Shown in pieces: positions 1 to 5,404 of a stretch of 23,599 nucleotides of DNA. A program made the position numbers and the translations under genes. Position 1 is the stretch's first letter. Every line of letters starts with the position of its first letter. This DNA comes from Limiplasma sp964504385 (GTDB lineage Bacteria; Bacillota; Clostridia; Christensenellales; Aristaeellaceae): positions 1 through 23,599 of the forward strand of contig CAZDEF010000040.1 in NCBI GenBank assembly GCA_964504385.1. Reading direction: 5' to 3'. The notes beneath the pieces are model-generated. The model saw only the letters and a program-made list of their open reading frames with translations. It ran no database searches and was not told the origin of the DNA.

Positions 1-35
1 AACGCCATGCTTTCTCTTGAAAACATGGCGTTTTT
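1..35 (+). terminator. Intrinsic terminator of an upstream gene
   Basis: Positions 1-9 (AACGCCATG) pair perfectly with 24-32 (CATGGCGTT), and the 3' arm runs into five T residues at 31-35. This is a standard Rho-independent terminator. It most likely ends a plus-strand transcript whose gene lies left of the window. Confidence 0.7.
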
Positions 36-45
36 CAGCGGTCTG

Positions 46-126
46 AGCCTTGCTGCGCAAGGCTGCTGAACCCACCGCGCATGTCGCTGGGTTCAGGATC
101 CATTTGGAGGGCTGCGGCCCTCCAAA
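46..126 (+). other. Tandem hairpins between two terminators
   Basis: Three consecutive inverted repeats are visible: AGCCTTG (46-52) with CAAGGCT (58-64); CTGAACCC (66-73) with GGGTTCAG (89-96), with a further GCG/CGC pairing inside; and TTTGGAGGGC (103-112) with GCCCTCCAAA (117-126) around a TGCG loop. They lie between the terminators at 1-35 and 150-188. No known RNA family was recognised: the conserved SRP RNA, tmRNA, RNase P and tRNA signatures were looked for and not seen. No convincing promoter was found upstream. It could be a small structured RNA, the 3' end of a longer transcript, or repetitive extragenic DNA. Confidence 0.35.
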
Positions 127-149
127 CCACCCATGGGGGTCAACAAGCT

Positions 150-188
150 GATTCGAGACAGCCTCTACGGCCGTCTCGAATCTTTTTT
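150..188 (+). terminator. Strong intrinsic terminator upstream of the spoVM promoter
   Basis: GATTCGAGAC (150-159) pairs with GTCTCGAATC (173-182) over 10 bp and is followed directly by six T residues (183-188). The loop contains a further GCC/GGC pairing. It insulates the sporulation promoter that starts at 189 from transcription to the left, and would end any RNA covering 36-149. Confidence 0.75.
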
Positions 189-217
189 GCACATTTTCAG
201 CGTGTGGCTCATAGAAT
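189..217 (+). promoter_or_regulatory. Sigma-E-like sporulation promoter
   Basis: GCACATT (189-195) matches six of seven positions of the sigma-E -35 consensus KMATATT. CATAGAAT (210-217) matches seven of eight positions of the -10 consensus CATACAAT. The spacer is 14 nt, within the usual range. Transcription would start about 15 nt upstream of the ATG at 240. spoVM of Bacillus subtilis is a sigma-E (mother-cell) gene, which fits. The match was judged by eye. Confidence 0.6.
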
Positions 218-239
218 AGCAGTGAACGAGGTGAACAGC

Positions 240-434
240 ATGCGCCAGAACATGGAACGGATCTATCCGTGCGAACGGAAAAGCGGGTTGATGGCTGCGG
301 GATATGCACTGCTGGCGGTGGGGATCATCCTGCTGTTTGTGTGCATTCCCGGCTGGGTTTGGCTGGCGCTGCTGGGCGTGCTGCTCATGGCGGCTGGCAC
401 GCTGCTGCTGAAGTTGAGCCGGGTGTGGAGGTGA
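240..434 (+). CDS. Small two-helix membrane protein upstream of spoVM
   Basis: This 64-residue protein has a short polar, basic N-terminus followed by two hydrophobic stretches, roughly residues 19-36 and 39-57. They are separated by a Pro-Gly turn, so a helical hairpin in the membrane is expected. The C-terminus is basic. The ATG at 240 was chosen because GAGGTG (228-233) lies 6 nt upstream; a second ATG at 252 lacks a ribosome binding site. The gene follows the sigma-E-like promoter directly and ends 7 nt before the spoVM start, so the two should be co-transcribed in the mother cell. I do not recognise a named family, and the sporulation role is inferred from context only. Confidence 0.6.
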   Translation: MRQNMERIYPCERKSGLMAAGYALLAVGIILLFVCIPGWVWLALLGVLLMAAGTLLLKLSRVWR

Positions 435-441
435 AAAAACA

Positions 442-522
442 ATGGCGGTGCGGATGGTGTGCGTGAAAGCTCCGCGCTTTCTGAGCGGACTGCTGAAGCT
501 GTTTTGGCATAAACGAAAATGA
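442..522 (+). CDS. spoVM: Stage V sporulation protein M (26-residue peptide)
   Basis: This 26-codon ORF has the same total length as Bacillus subtilis SpoVM. The core, VKAPRFLSGLLKLF, matches the family pattern (IKLPKFLGGIVRAM in B. subtilis). It keeps the helix-breaking proline followed by a basic residue, Phe-Leu and an amphipathic helix with a basic end. SpoVM recognises the curved forespore membrane and anchors the coat ATPase SpoIVA. A GGAGGTG site (427-433) lies 8 nt before the ATG and overlaps the stop of the preceding gene, which suggests translational coupling. The proline is at residue 11 rather than 9, so a start at the GTG of codon 3 is possible. Automated gene finders usually miss a gene this short. 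Confidence 0.8.
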   Translation: MAVRMVCVKAPRFLSGLLKLFWHKRK

Positions 523-525
523 GAA

Positions 526-556
526 AAGCCTGTTGCAGCAAAAATGCAACAGGCTT
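526..556. terminator. Shared bidirectional terminator between spoVM and spoVAE
   Basis: A perfect 12-bp stem joins 526-537 (AAGCCTGTTGCA) and 545-556 (TGCAACAGGCTT) around a 7-nt loop. It lies between the convergent stops of spoVM (522) and spoVAE (561). The minus-strand transcript continues into a T-rich stretch (TTTTCTCATTTT), so termination should be stronger for spoVA. The plus-strand side is less U-rich. Confidence 0.7.
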
Positions 557-560
557 CAGC

Positions 561-920
561 TTATTTTGCATGCGGCTTGAATAGGAACGCTACCAGCGTG
601 CCGAACAGCACTGCTGCGGCGATCCCTCCGGCGGTGGCGGACAGGCCTCCCGTAAACGCGCCGATGATGCCGCTTTCCTCCACAGCGTGCTTCACCCCCT
701 GCGCCAGCGCATGGCCGAAGCCGGTCAGCGGCACTGTGGCGCCGGCACCTGCAAATCCCACCAGCGGCGCGTACAGACCGACAGCGCTCAGCACGACGCC
801 GACCAGAATATAGCACACCAGAATGCGGGCGGGTGTCAGCTTGGTGCGCAATACCAGCAGTTCGCCGATCGTGCAGATCAGCCCGCCCACAGCAAATGCT
901 TTGACATACATGAGCAGCAT
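561..920 (-). CDS. spoVAE: Stage V sporulation protein AE (SpoVAEb type)
   Basis: This 119-residue, very hydrophobic protein belongs to the SpoVAC/SpoVAE membrane family. It has about three or four membrane segments and the glycine-rich GFAGAGATVPLTGFGHALAQ stretch near residues 55-74, paralogous to YAGAGSFVPITGFANAM in SpoVAC. It is part of the SpoVA channel that moves calcium-dipicolinate into the forespore during sporulation and releases it on germination. Its ATG overlaps the spoVAD stop by one base (TGATG), so translation is coupled. It is the last gene of the operon and is followed by the terminator at 526-556. Confidence 0.9.
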   Translation of the reverse strand: MLLMYVKAFAVGGLICTIGELLVLRTKLTPARILVCYILVGVVLSAVGLYAPLVGFAGAGATVPLTGFGHALAQGVKHAVEESGIIGAFTGGLSATAGGIAAAVLFGTLVAFLFKPHAK

Positions 921-1954
921 CAGCCGTTTTCGCCTCCTTCCAGTACCACCGCGTGCGCCACGCCGGGAATGCTTTCGCCCTGCTGGCTGGAGGTAAGGCT
1001 CATGAGCGCACCGGTGGCCATGAAGATGATCCGATGGTAAACGCCGCGCTGCAGCTGCGGCAGCAGATAAGCATTCAGCACGGATGCGCCGCAGCCGCAG
1101 CCGCTGCCGCCCGCGTGCACATCCTGCGCTTCCCGGTCGAAGATCATCAGGCCGCAGTCGTTGTAGCGCTCATCCGGCAATGGGACGCGCTGCTCGCGCA
1201 TCAGCTGCATCAGCAGGTCGTGCCCCACCTGCCCCAGATCCCCTGTGACGATGAGATCGTAATCATCGGGCGCGGTATGCGTATCCGCAAACAGAGCCAG
1301 CAGCGTGTCGGCGGCGGCGGGGGCCATGGCTGCGCCCATGTTGTTGGCGTCCGATATGCCCAGATCCACCACGCGCCCCATGCATACATGCGTGATGCGC
1401 GCCAGCACGGGCGCGTGCGGCTGTGTGCTCAGCAGGCTTGCGCCAGCGCCCGTTACCGTCCACTGAGCCGTAGGCGGACGCTGCGCGCCGAATTCCAGCG
1501 GATAGCGGTACTGGCGCTCCGCTGTGCAGAAATGGCTGCTGGCGGCGCAGACCACCTGCGAGGCGTGGCCGCCGTCCAGCAGCATGGCCCCAAGGGCAAG
1601 ACTTTCGGCCATGGTGGAGCATGCGCCGTACAGACCGATAAAGGGAATGCCCAGATCGCGCGCGGAAAAGGAGGCGGTGATAATCTGGTTGAGCAGATCG
1701 CCGCCCAGCAGGAACTGCACGTCCTCCGGACGGGACGCGCCCTTGCGGATGGCTTTGCGAATGGCATCCAGATACAGTTGCTTTTCGGCCAGTTCAAAGG
1801 TGGCCTGATGGTACAGTTCATCCTGCGTTACATGATCAAAACAGTCGCCCAGCGGCCCTTCGCCCTCCTTTTTGCCAACGTATGCAGCGCTTCCGCAGAT
1901 GGCGGGGCGGCTGGGCAGACAAATGGTCTGCAGCCCGATTCGCTTCTGGCACAT
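920..1954 (-). CDS. spoVAD: Stage V sporulation protein AD
   Basis: This 344-residue protein is close to the usual SpoVAD length (about 338). It is a thiolase-fold protein that binds dipicolinic acid for the SpoVA complex. Recognisable features are the N-terminal GSAAYVGKKEGEGPLGDCFD region, the ARDLGIPFIGLYGACSTMAE stretch around residues 97-116 that corresponds to the thiolase nucleophile loop, and HAGGSGCGCGASVLN near residues 281-295. It has no membrane segment and probably acts on the inner forespore membrane with its partners. AAGGGA upstream of the ATG is a moderate ribosome binding site. It sits 24 nt after spoVAC and overlaps spoVAE. Confidence 0.92.
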   Translation of the reverse strand: MCQKRIGLQTICLPSRPAICGSAAYVGKKEGEGPLGDCFDHVTQDELYHQATFELAEKQLYLDAIRKAIRKGASRPEDVQFLLGGDLLNQIITASFSARDLGIPFIGLYGACSTMAESLALGAMLLDGGHASQVVCAASSHFCTAERQYRYPLEFGAQRPPTAQWTVTGAGASLLSTQPHAPVLARITHVCMGRVVDLGISDANNMGAAMAPAAADTLLALFADTHTAPDDYDLIVTGDLGQVGHDLLMQLMREQRVPLPDERYNDCGLMIFDREAQDVHAGGSGCGCGASVLNAYLLPQLQRGVYHRIIFMATGALMSLTSSQQGESIPGVAHAVVLEGGENG

Positions 1955-1978
1955 GACGGTCGTTCCCTTTCTGATTCC

Positions 1979-2437
1979 TTAATGGAGAAACAGCGCGTAG
2001 ATCAGCCCGTAGAGGACGGATGCGCCCACGCCGTAGACCAGCACCGGCCCTGCAATGGTGAACAGCTTCGCGCCTACACCCATCACCAACCCTTCACGCC
2101 GAAACTCCAGCGCAGGGGAAACCATGGCGTTGGCAAAGCCTGTGATGGGCACAAAACTGCCTGCGCCGGCATATTTGCCGATCTTGTCAAATACGCCCAG
2201 CCCTGTCAGCAGCGCCGTGATCAGAATGAGCGTGATGCTGGTCAGCGCGGAGGCGTTTTTGGCGTTTATATCCAGCAGATGCAGCCCCACATCGCCAATG
2301 CCCTGCCCCAGAGCGCAGATGAGGCCGCCAGTCCAGAAGGCGCGCCACAGTCCGCTGCCCAGCGGCGAAGGCGGGGACAGCTGATCGGTCAGCCATGCGT
2401 AATGCTGCGGATTGGCATGCACGCGCTGTTTATCCAT
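1979..2437 (-). CDS. spoVAC: Stage V sporulation protein AC
   Basis: This 152-residue membrane protein is very near the usual SpoVAC length of about 150. Hydrophobic segments cover about residues 30-53, 63-84 and 120-151, with the family motif YAGAGSFVPITGFANAM in between. SpoVAC is a membrane channel component for dipicolinic acid movement. The ATG at 2437 was chosen over upstream in-frame starts because it has a GGGGAGG site 9 nt upstream and the protein begins MDKQRV, typical of the family. The stop of the 47-codon ORF upstream overlaps this start (ATGGATAA), so the two may be translationally coupled. Confidence 0.92.
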   Translation of the reverse strand: MDKQRVHANPQHYAWLTDQLSPPSPLGSGLWRAFWTGGLICALGQGIGDVGLHLLDINAKNASALTSITLILITALLTGLGVFDKIGKYAGAGSFVPITGFANAMVSPALEFRREGLVMGVGAKLFTIAGPVLVYGVGASVLYGLIYALFLH

Positions 2438-2573
2438 TCGGCTGTTCCTCCCCGAGCGCATTCGGCCGCTGAAGATGCCGCAGCGCGGGCGGCCTGAAAC
2501 GGATCTCGTTTTCACATGGGCGCGGAGCAGATTCGGTAACGGCGGGGATCAACGAAGGCCGTCTGTTCAGCAT
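2430..2573 (-). CDS. Possible small protein leading the spoVA operon
   Basis: A 47-codon ORF starts 9 nt after a strong AAGGGAGG site (2583-2590) and ends with a TAA that overlaps the spoVAC start. The predicted product is rich in Arg and Pro (seven Arg and eight Pro), with no membrane segment, and I recognise no family. Its start lies about 35 nt downstream of the expected sigma-G transcription start, exactly where a first operon gene would be. Against it: the sequence is GC-rich, where short ORFs arise by chance, and the protein is low in hydrophobic residues. It may be a real forespore peptide or a translated leader that sets SpoVAC expression. Confidence 0.4.
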   Translation of the reverse strand: MLNRRPSLIPAVTESAPRPCENEIRFRPPALRHLQRPNALGEEQPNG

Positions 2574-2612
2574 GCGGATAAACCTCCCTTTTCCGATGAC
2601 AATATCCAAGCG

Positions 2613-2642
2613 TAGTATGCAGCAGACGCGTACGAATTATGT
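2613..2642 (-). promoter_or_regulatory. Sigma-G-like forespore promoter of the spoVA operon
   Basis: On the minus strand CATACTA (2619-2613) is a full match to the sigma-G -10 element. ACATA (2642-2638) is close to the -35 pattern GCATA, with an 18-nt spacer. The spoVA operon is a known sigma-G target in spore formers. The element lies just beside the divergent sigma-A promoter of queH, which it nearly touches. Confidence 0.65.
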
Positions 2643-2646
2643 ACCC

Positions 2647-2675
2647 TTGTTTGCTTTGTTTGCGCGTGTTACAAT
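2647..2675 (+). promoter_or_regulatory. Sigma-A promoter of the queH operon
   Basis: TTGTTT (2647-2652) and TACAAT (2670-2675) are separated by exactly 17 nt. The start of transcription would be near 2682, leaving a leader of about 15 nt that begins at the ribosome binding site GAGGTGAG (2683-2690). Confidence 0.7.
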
Positions 2676-2696
2676 AGTGTATGAGGTGAGAATGGT

Positions 2697-3257
2697 ATGA
2701 AGGTATTGCTGCATATCTGCTGCGCGCCGTGCTCCATCATGTGCATCGAAACGCTGCGGCAGGAAGGCATTGAACCGGTCGGATTCTGGGATAATCCCAA
2801 TATTCACCCATTTACGGAATATCGCATGCGTAAAAACACGCTGGTGGAATACGCCAAGAGCATTGACCTTGCATTGATAGTGCACGGAGAATATGGGCTG
2901 AGACCCTTTGTGCAGACCGTGGGGGATCATATCGACAGCCGATGCGGAGACTGCTACCGCATGCGCATGCGCGCTGCTGCGCAGTACGCGGCGGAAAATA
3001 GCTTTACGCATTTCACATCCACCCTGTTCGTGAGCCCTTATCAGAATCACGAATTGCTGATGCAGACGGCGCAGGAGGCGGCGGAAGCGTTTGGCGTTTC
3101 GTTCCTGTACCGCGACTTTCGGCCGTGGTTCCACGAAGGGCAGGAGCGTGCACGCGAACTGGGGCTATATATGCAAAAGTACTGCGGCTGCGTGTTCAGC
3201 GAGGAAGACCGCTACAAGAAGTGCAAGAAGAAACACAAGCAGGAGAGTGCGCAATGA
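2697..3257 (+). CDS. queH: Epoxyqueuosine reductase QueH
   Basis: This 186-residue protein has the QueH (formerly DUF208) cysteine pattern: paired Cys8-Cys9, Cys83 and Cys86 in CGDC, and Cys163-x-Cys165 in YCGC. The first four are expected iron-sulfur ligands and the last pair is redox-active in the family. QueH reduces epoxyqueuosine to queuosine in the anticodon of tRNAs with GUN anticodons, replacing the unrelated cobalamin enzyme QueG. GAGGTGAG lies 6 nt before the ATG at 2697. The stop overlaps the birA start by four bases (ATGA), and no other queuosine gene is nearby. Confidence 0.92.
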   Translation: MKVLLHICCAPCSIMCIETLRQEGIEPVGFWDNPNIHPFTEYRMRKNTLVEYAKSIDLALIVHGEYGLRPFVQTVGDHIDSRCGDCYRMRMRAAAQYAAENSFTHFTSTLFVSPYQNHELLMQTAQEAAEAFGVSFLYRDFRPWFHEGQERARELGLYMQKYCGCVFSEEDRYKKCKKKHKQESAQ

Positions 3258-4066
3258 AGACCTATCTGGAACAACATTTGCAGACCCGCTGGGCAGGCCG
3301 GGGCGAGATCTGCTATGAGGCGCAGATGCGATCCACCAACCTGCGGGCCAAGGAGATGGCGCGCGCGGGCGCTGCGCACGGCAGCGTTGCCGTGTGCGAC
3401 AATCAGACGGCGGGGCGCGGGCGAATGCAGCGCACATGGGATACGCCCGCCGGACAGGCCTTGACGCAGAGCATGGTGCTCCGGCCTGCGCTGACGCTGG
3501 AGCAGGCGCCGCTTGTCACGCTGGCGGCGGCAGTGGCTTCTGCACAGGCCATAGAGGATGTGTGCCCGGAATTGCAGGTGGGCATCAAGTGGCCCAATGA
3601 TGGCATCATAGGCGGGAAAAAGTGCTTCGGCATCCTCAGTGAAATGGCGCTTACGGATGGCCGGCTGGATTATGTGGTGCCGGGCGTGGGGATCAATGTC
3701 AATCAGACGGCCTTTGAGGGAGAACTGCAGGAGAAGGCGACCTCCATGCTGCTGGAACTGCGCAAAATGCACCCGGAAGCAGGGCAGATCGAACGGAAGA
3801 CGCTGCTGTGCGCTTACCTTGCCCGCATGGAACAGGCGGCCGACTCGCTAGAGGCGCACGGCTTTGACGGTATCGCACAGGAGTATCTGCGCCGCTCGGT
3901 CACGGTCGGAAAGAAAGTGCAGGTCATTGCTGCAACGGAGACCTACGTTGCCGAAGCGAAAGCGGTCGACAAAGAAGGCGCGCTGATCGTGACAGACGAG
4001 CAGGGAAACGAACGCCGCGTGCTGTGCGGGGATGTATCGGTGCGCGGGCTGATGGGTTATTGCTGA
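3254..4066 (+). CDS. birA: Biotin--[acetyl-CoA-carboxylase] ligase
   Basis: This 270-residue enzyme attaches biotin, through biotinyl-AMP, to the biotin carboxyl carrier protein of acetyl-CoA carboxylase. The adenylate-binding GRGR motif is at residues 54-57 (followed by MQRTW) and KWPND is at 112-116; the C-terminal part forms the small SH3-like domain. The N-terminal winged-helix DNA-binding domain of bifunctional BirA is absent, so it should be a ligase only and not a repressor. The ATG at 3254 overlaps the queH stop (ATGA). A much longer in-frame reading is open upstream but lies inside queH and was rejected. The neighbour acpS also serves fatty-acid synthesis. Confidence 0.92.
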   Translation: MKTYLEQHLQTRWAGRGEICYEAQMRSTNLRAKEMARAGAAHGSVAVCDNQTAGRGRMQRTWDTPAGQALTQSMVLRPALTLEQAPLVTLAAAVASAQAIEDVCPELQVGIKWPNDGIIGGKKCFGILSEMALTDGRLDYVVPGVGINVNQTAFEGELQEKATSMLLELRKMHPEAGQIERKTLLCAYLARMEQAADSLEAHGFDGIAQEYLRRSVTVGKKVQVIAATETYVAEAKAVDKEGALIVTDEQGNERRVLCGDVSVRGLMGYC

Positions 4067-4082
4067 GAAAGGATGAAGGCAG

Positions 4083-5021
4083 ATGAAACAGCCGGTTTTT
4101 GAGGGCAGCATCACATGCGTGCAGGGCATCCGTGTGGGACAGGCCGAGAATCGCGAAGCCATGACCGGCGTGACCGTGGTACTGGCAGAGGGCGAAGGCG
4201 CAACGGTCGCGGCGGATGTGCGCGGTGCGGCTCCTGGCACACGCGAAACCGACCTGTGCAAGCCGGAAAACACGGTGGAAAAGGCCAATGCCGTTGCGCT
4301 GTGCGGAGGCAGCGCGTTCGGCCTTGCGGCGGCGACCGGGGTGATGGAGTATCTGGAAAAGCAGAAAATAGGCGTGGACATGGGCGTGTGCCATGTGCCG
4401 ATCGTGCCGGGCGCTGTGATCTTCGACCTGATGGTGGGCGATGGCCATGTGCGGCCGGATGCAGCCATGGGCGCTGCCGCGTGCGCGGCTGCATGCGGCA
4501 GGGTGGAACAGGGCGCGCACGGCGCGGGCACAGGCGCGACGGTGGGCAAGATGGCGCCCGGCTGCATCCCGGCGCGCGGCGGCGTGGGCACGGCCAGCAT
4601 CACGCTTGAATGCGGCGTGACGGTGGGTGCAATCGTGGTGGTCAATGCCTGCGGGGATGTATATGATTTCCGGAATGGACAGCCGGTGGCATGCGGGCAT
4701 ATGCCGGATGGAATGCCGGTGCTGTGCGAACAGTGCCTGAACGAGACTGCGATGACGGTCGGCCAGAACACCACGATCGGCGTTGTCGCTACCGACGCCG
4801 TGCTGACCAAGGCGCAGGCGCAGCGGCTGGCTACCTGTGCACACGACGGCCTTGCCCGCAGCATCCGTCCGGTGCATACGCAAATGGACGGCGACACGCT
4901 GTTTGCTCTTGCCACGGGCAGGGTGCAGGCGGAGATCAACCCCATCCAGCTGTGCGCTGTGGGGGCTGAAGTGATGGCGCGCGCCGTGCTGAACGCCGTA
5001 ACGGCGGAGGCGGAGGAATGA
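4083..5021 (+). CDS. P1 family (S58, DmpA/NylC-like) peptidase
   Basis: This 312-residue member of the P1 peptidase family belongs to the N-terminal-nucleophile hydrolases, which self-cleave into two chains. The region QNTTIGVVATDA puts Asn229-Thr230 at the expected cleavage site; NylC, a nylon-oligomer hydrolase of this family, cuts at Asn-Thr, while DmpA cuts at Gly-Ser. Other family motifs are GIRVGQAEN near residue 16, ALCGGSAFGLAAATGVMEYL near residues 73-92 and GAGTGATVGKM near 147. The natural substrate is unknown; aminopeptidase or amidase activity on small peptides is the family norm. It starts 16 nt after birA and overlaps acpS by four bases, so it is part of the operon. Confidence 0.85.
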   Translation: MKQPVFEGSITCVQGIRVGQAENREAMTGVTVVLAEGEGATVAADVRGAAPGTRETDLCKPENTVEKANAVALCGGSAFGLAAATGVMEYLEKQKIGVDMGVCHVPIVPGAVIFDLMVGDGHVRPDAAMGAAACAAACGRVEQGAHGAGTGATVGKMAPGCIPARGGVGTASITLECGVTVGAIVVVNACGDVYDFRNGQPVACGHMPDGMPVLCEQCLNETAMTVGQNTTIGVVATDAVLTKAQAQRLATCAHDGLARSIRPVHTQMDGDTLFALATGRVQAEINPIQLCAVGAEVMARAVLNAVTAEAEE

Positions 5022-5389
5022 AAGGGCTGGGGATTGATCTGTGTGAGATCGCCCGCATCGAGCACGCTGTTCAGACGAGCGAACGTTTCCTGCTGAGGTA
5101 TTACACGGAGGCGGAACGCTGCTGGATCGACCGGCGAGGCCGTGCGGGCATGCAGAGCGCGGCGGCAATGTTTGCGGCCAAGGAAGCCTTCCTGAAGGCG
5201 GCGGGCATTGGCATCGGCAGGGGCGTGGAACTGTGCGACATCGAGATCCTGCACGATGCAGCAGGTGCGCCGCGCTATGCCCTGCATGGCGGCGCGCAAA
5301 GAAAGCTGGAAGAGATGGGCGCTTGCGCGGCGATGCTCAGCCTGTCCCATGAGGCTGGCATGGCGGCGGCAGTGTGTGTGCTGGAATAG
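5018..5389 (+). CDS. acpS: Holo-[acyl-carrier-protein] synthase
   Basis: This 123-residue enzyme is of normal AcpS length. It transfers 4'-phosphopantetheine from CoA to the serine of acyl carrier protein. The magnesium-binding GIDLCEIARIE begins at residue 5 (Asp7), and FAAKEAFLKAAG carries the second acidic ligand, Glu56. The ATG overlaps the preceding stop (ATGA), and the gene is 15 nt ahead of nnr. AcpS followed by the NAD(P)HX repair gene is a common pairing in Firmicutes. Confidence 0.93.
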   Translation: MKGLGIDLCEIARIEHAVQTSERFLLRYYTEAERCWIDRRGRAGMQSAAAMFAAKEAFLKAAGIGIGRGVELCDIEILHDAAGAPRYALHGGAQRKLEEMGACAAMLSLSHEAGMAAAVCVLE

Positions 5390-5404
5390 GCACGGAGGTG
5401 AAAT

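Noticed and set aside
953..2497. Long plus-strand open frame of 514 codons across spoVAC and spoVAD
   Set aside because: It lies opposite clear spoVA genes, has a low-complexity Ala/Gln/His-rich translation and no family resemblance. It is an antisense artefact of GC-rich coding.
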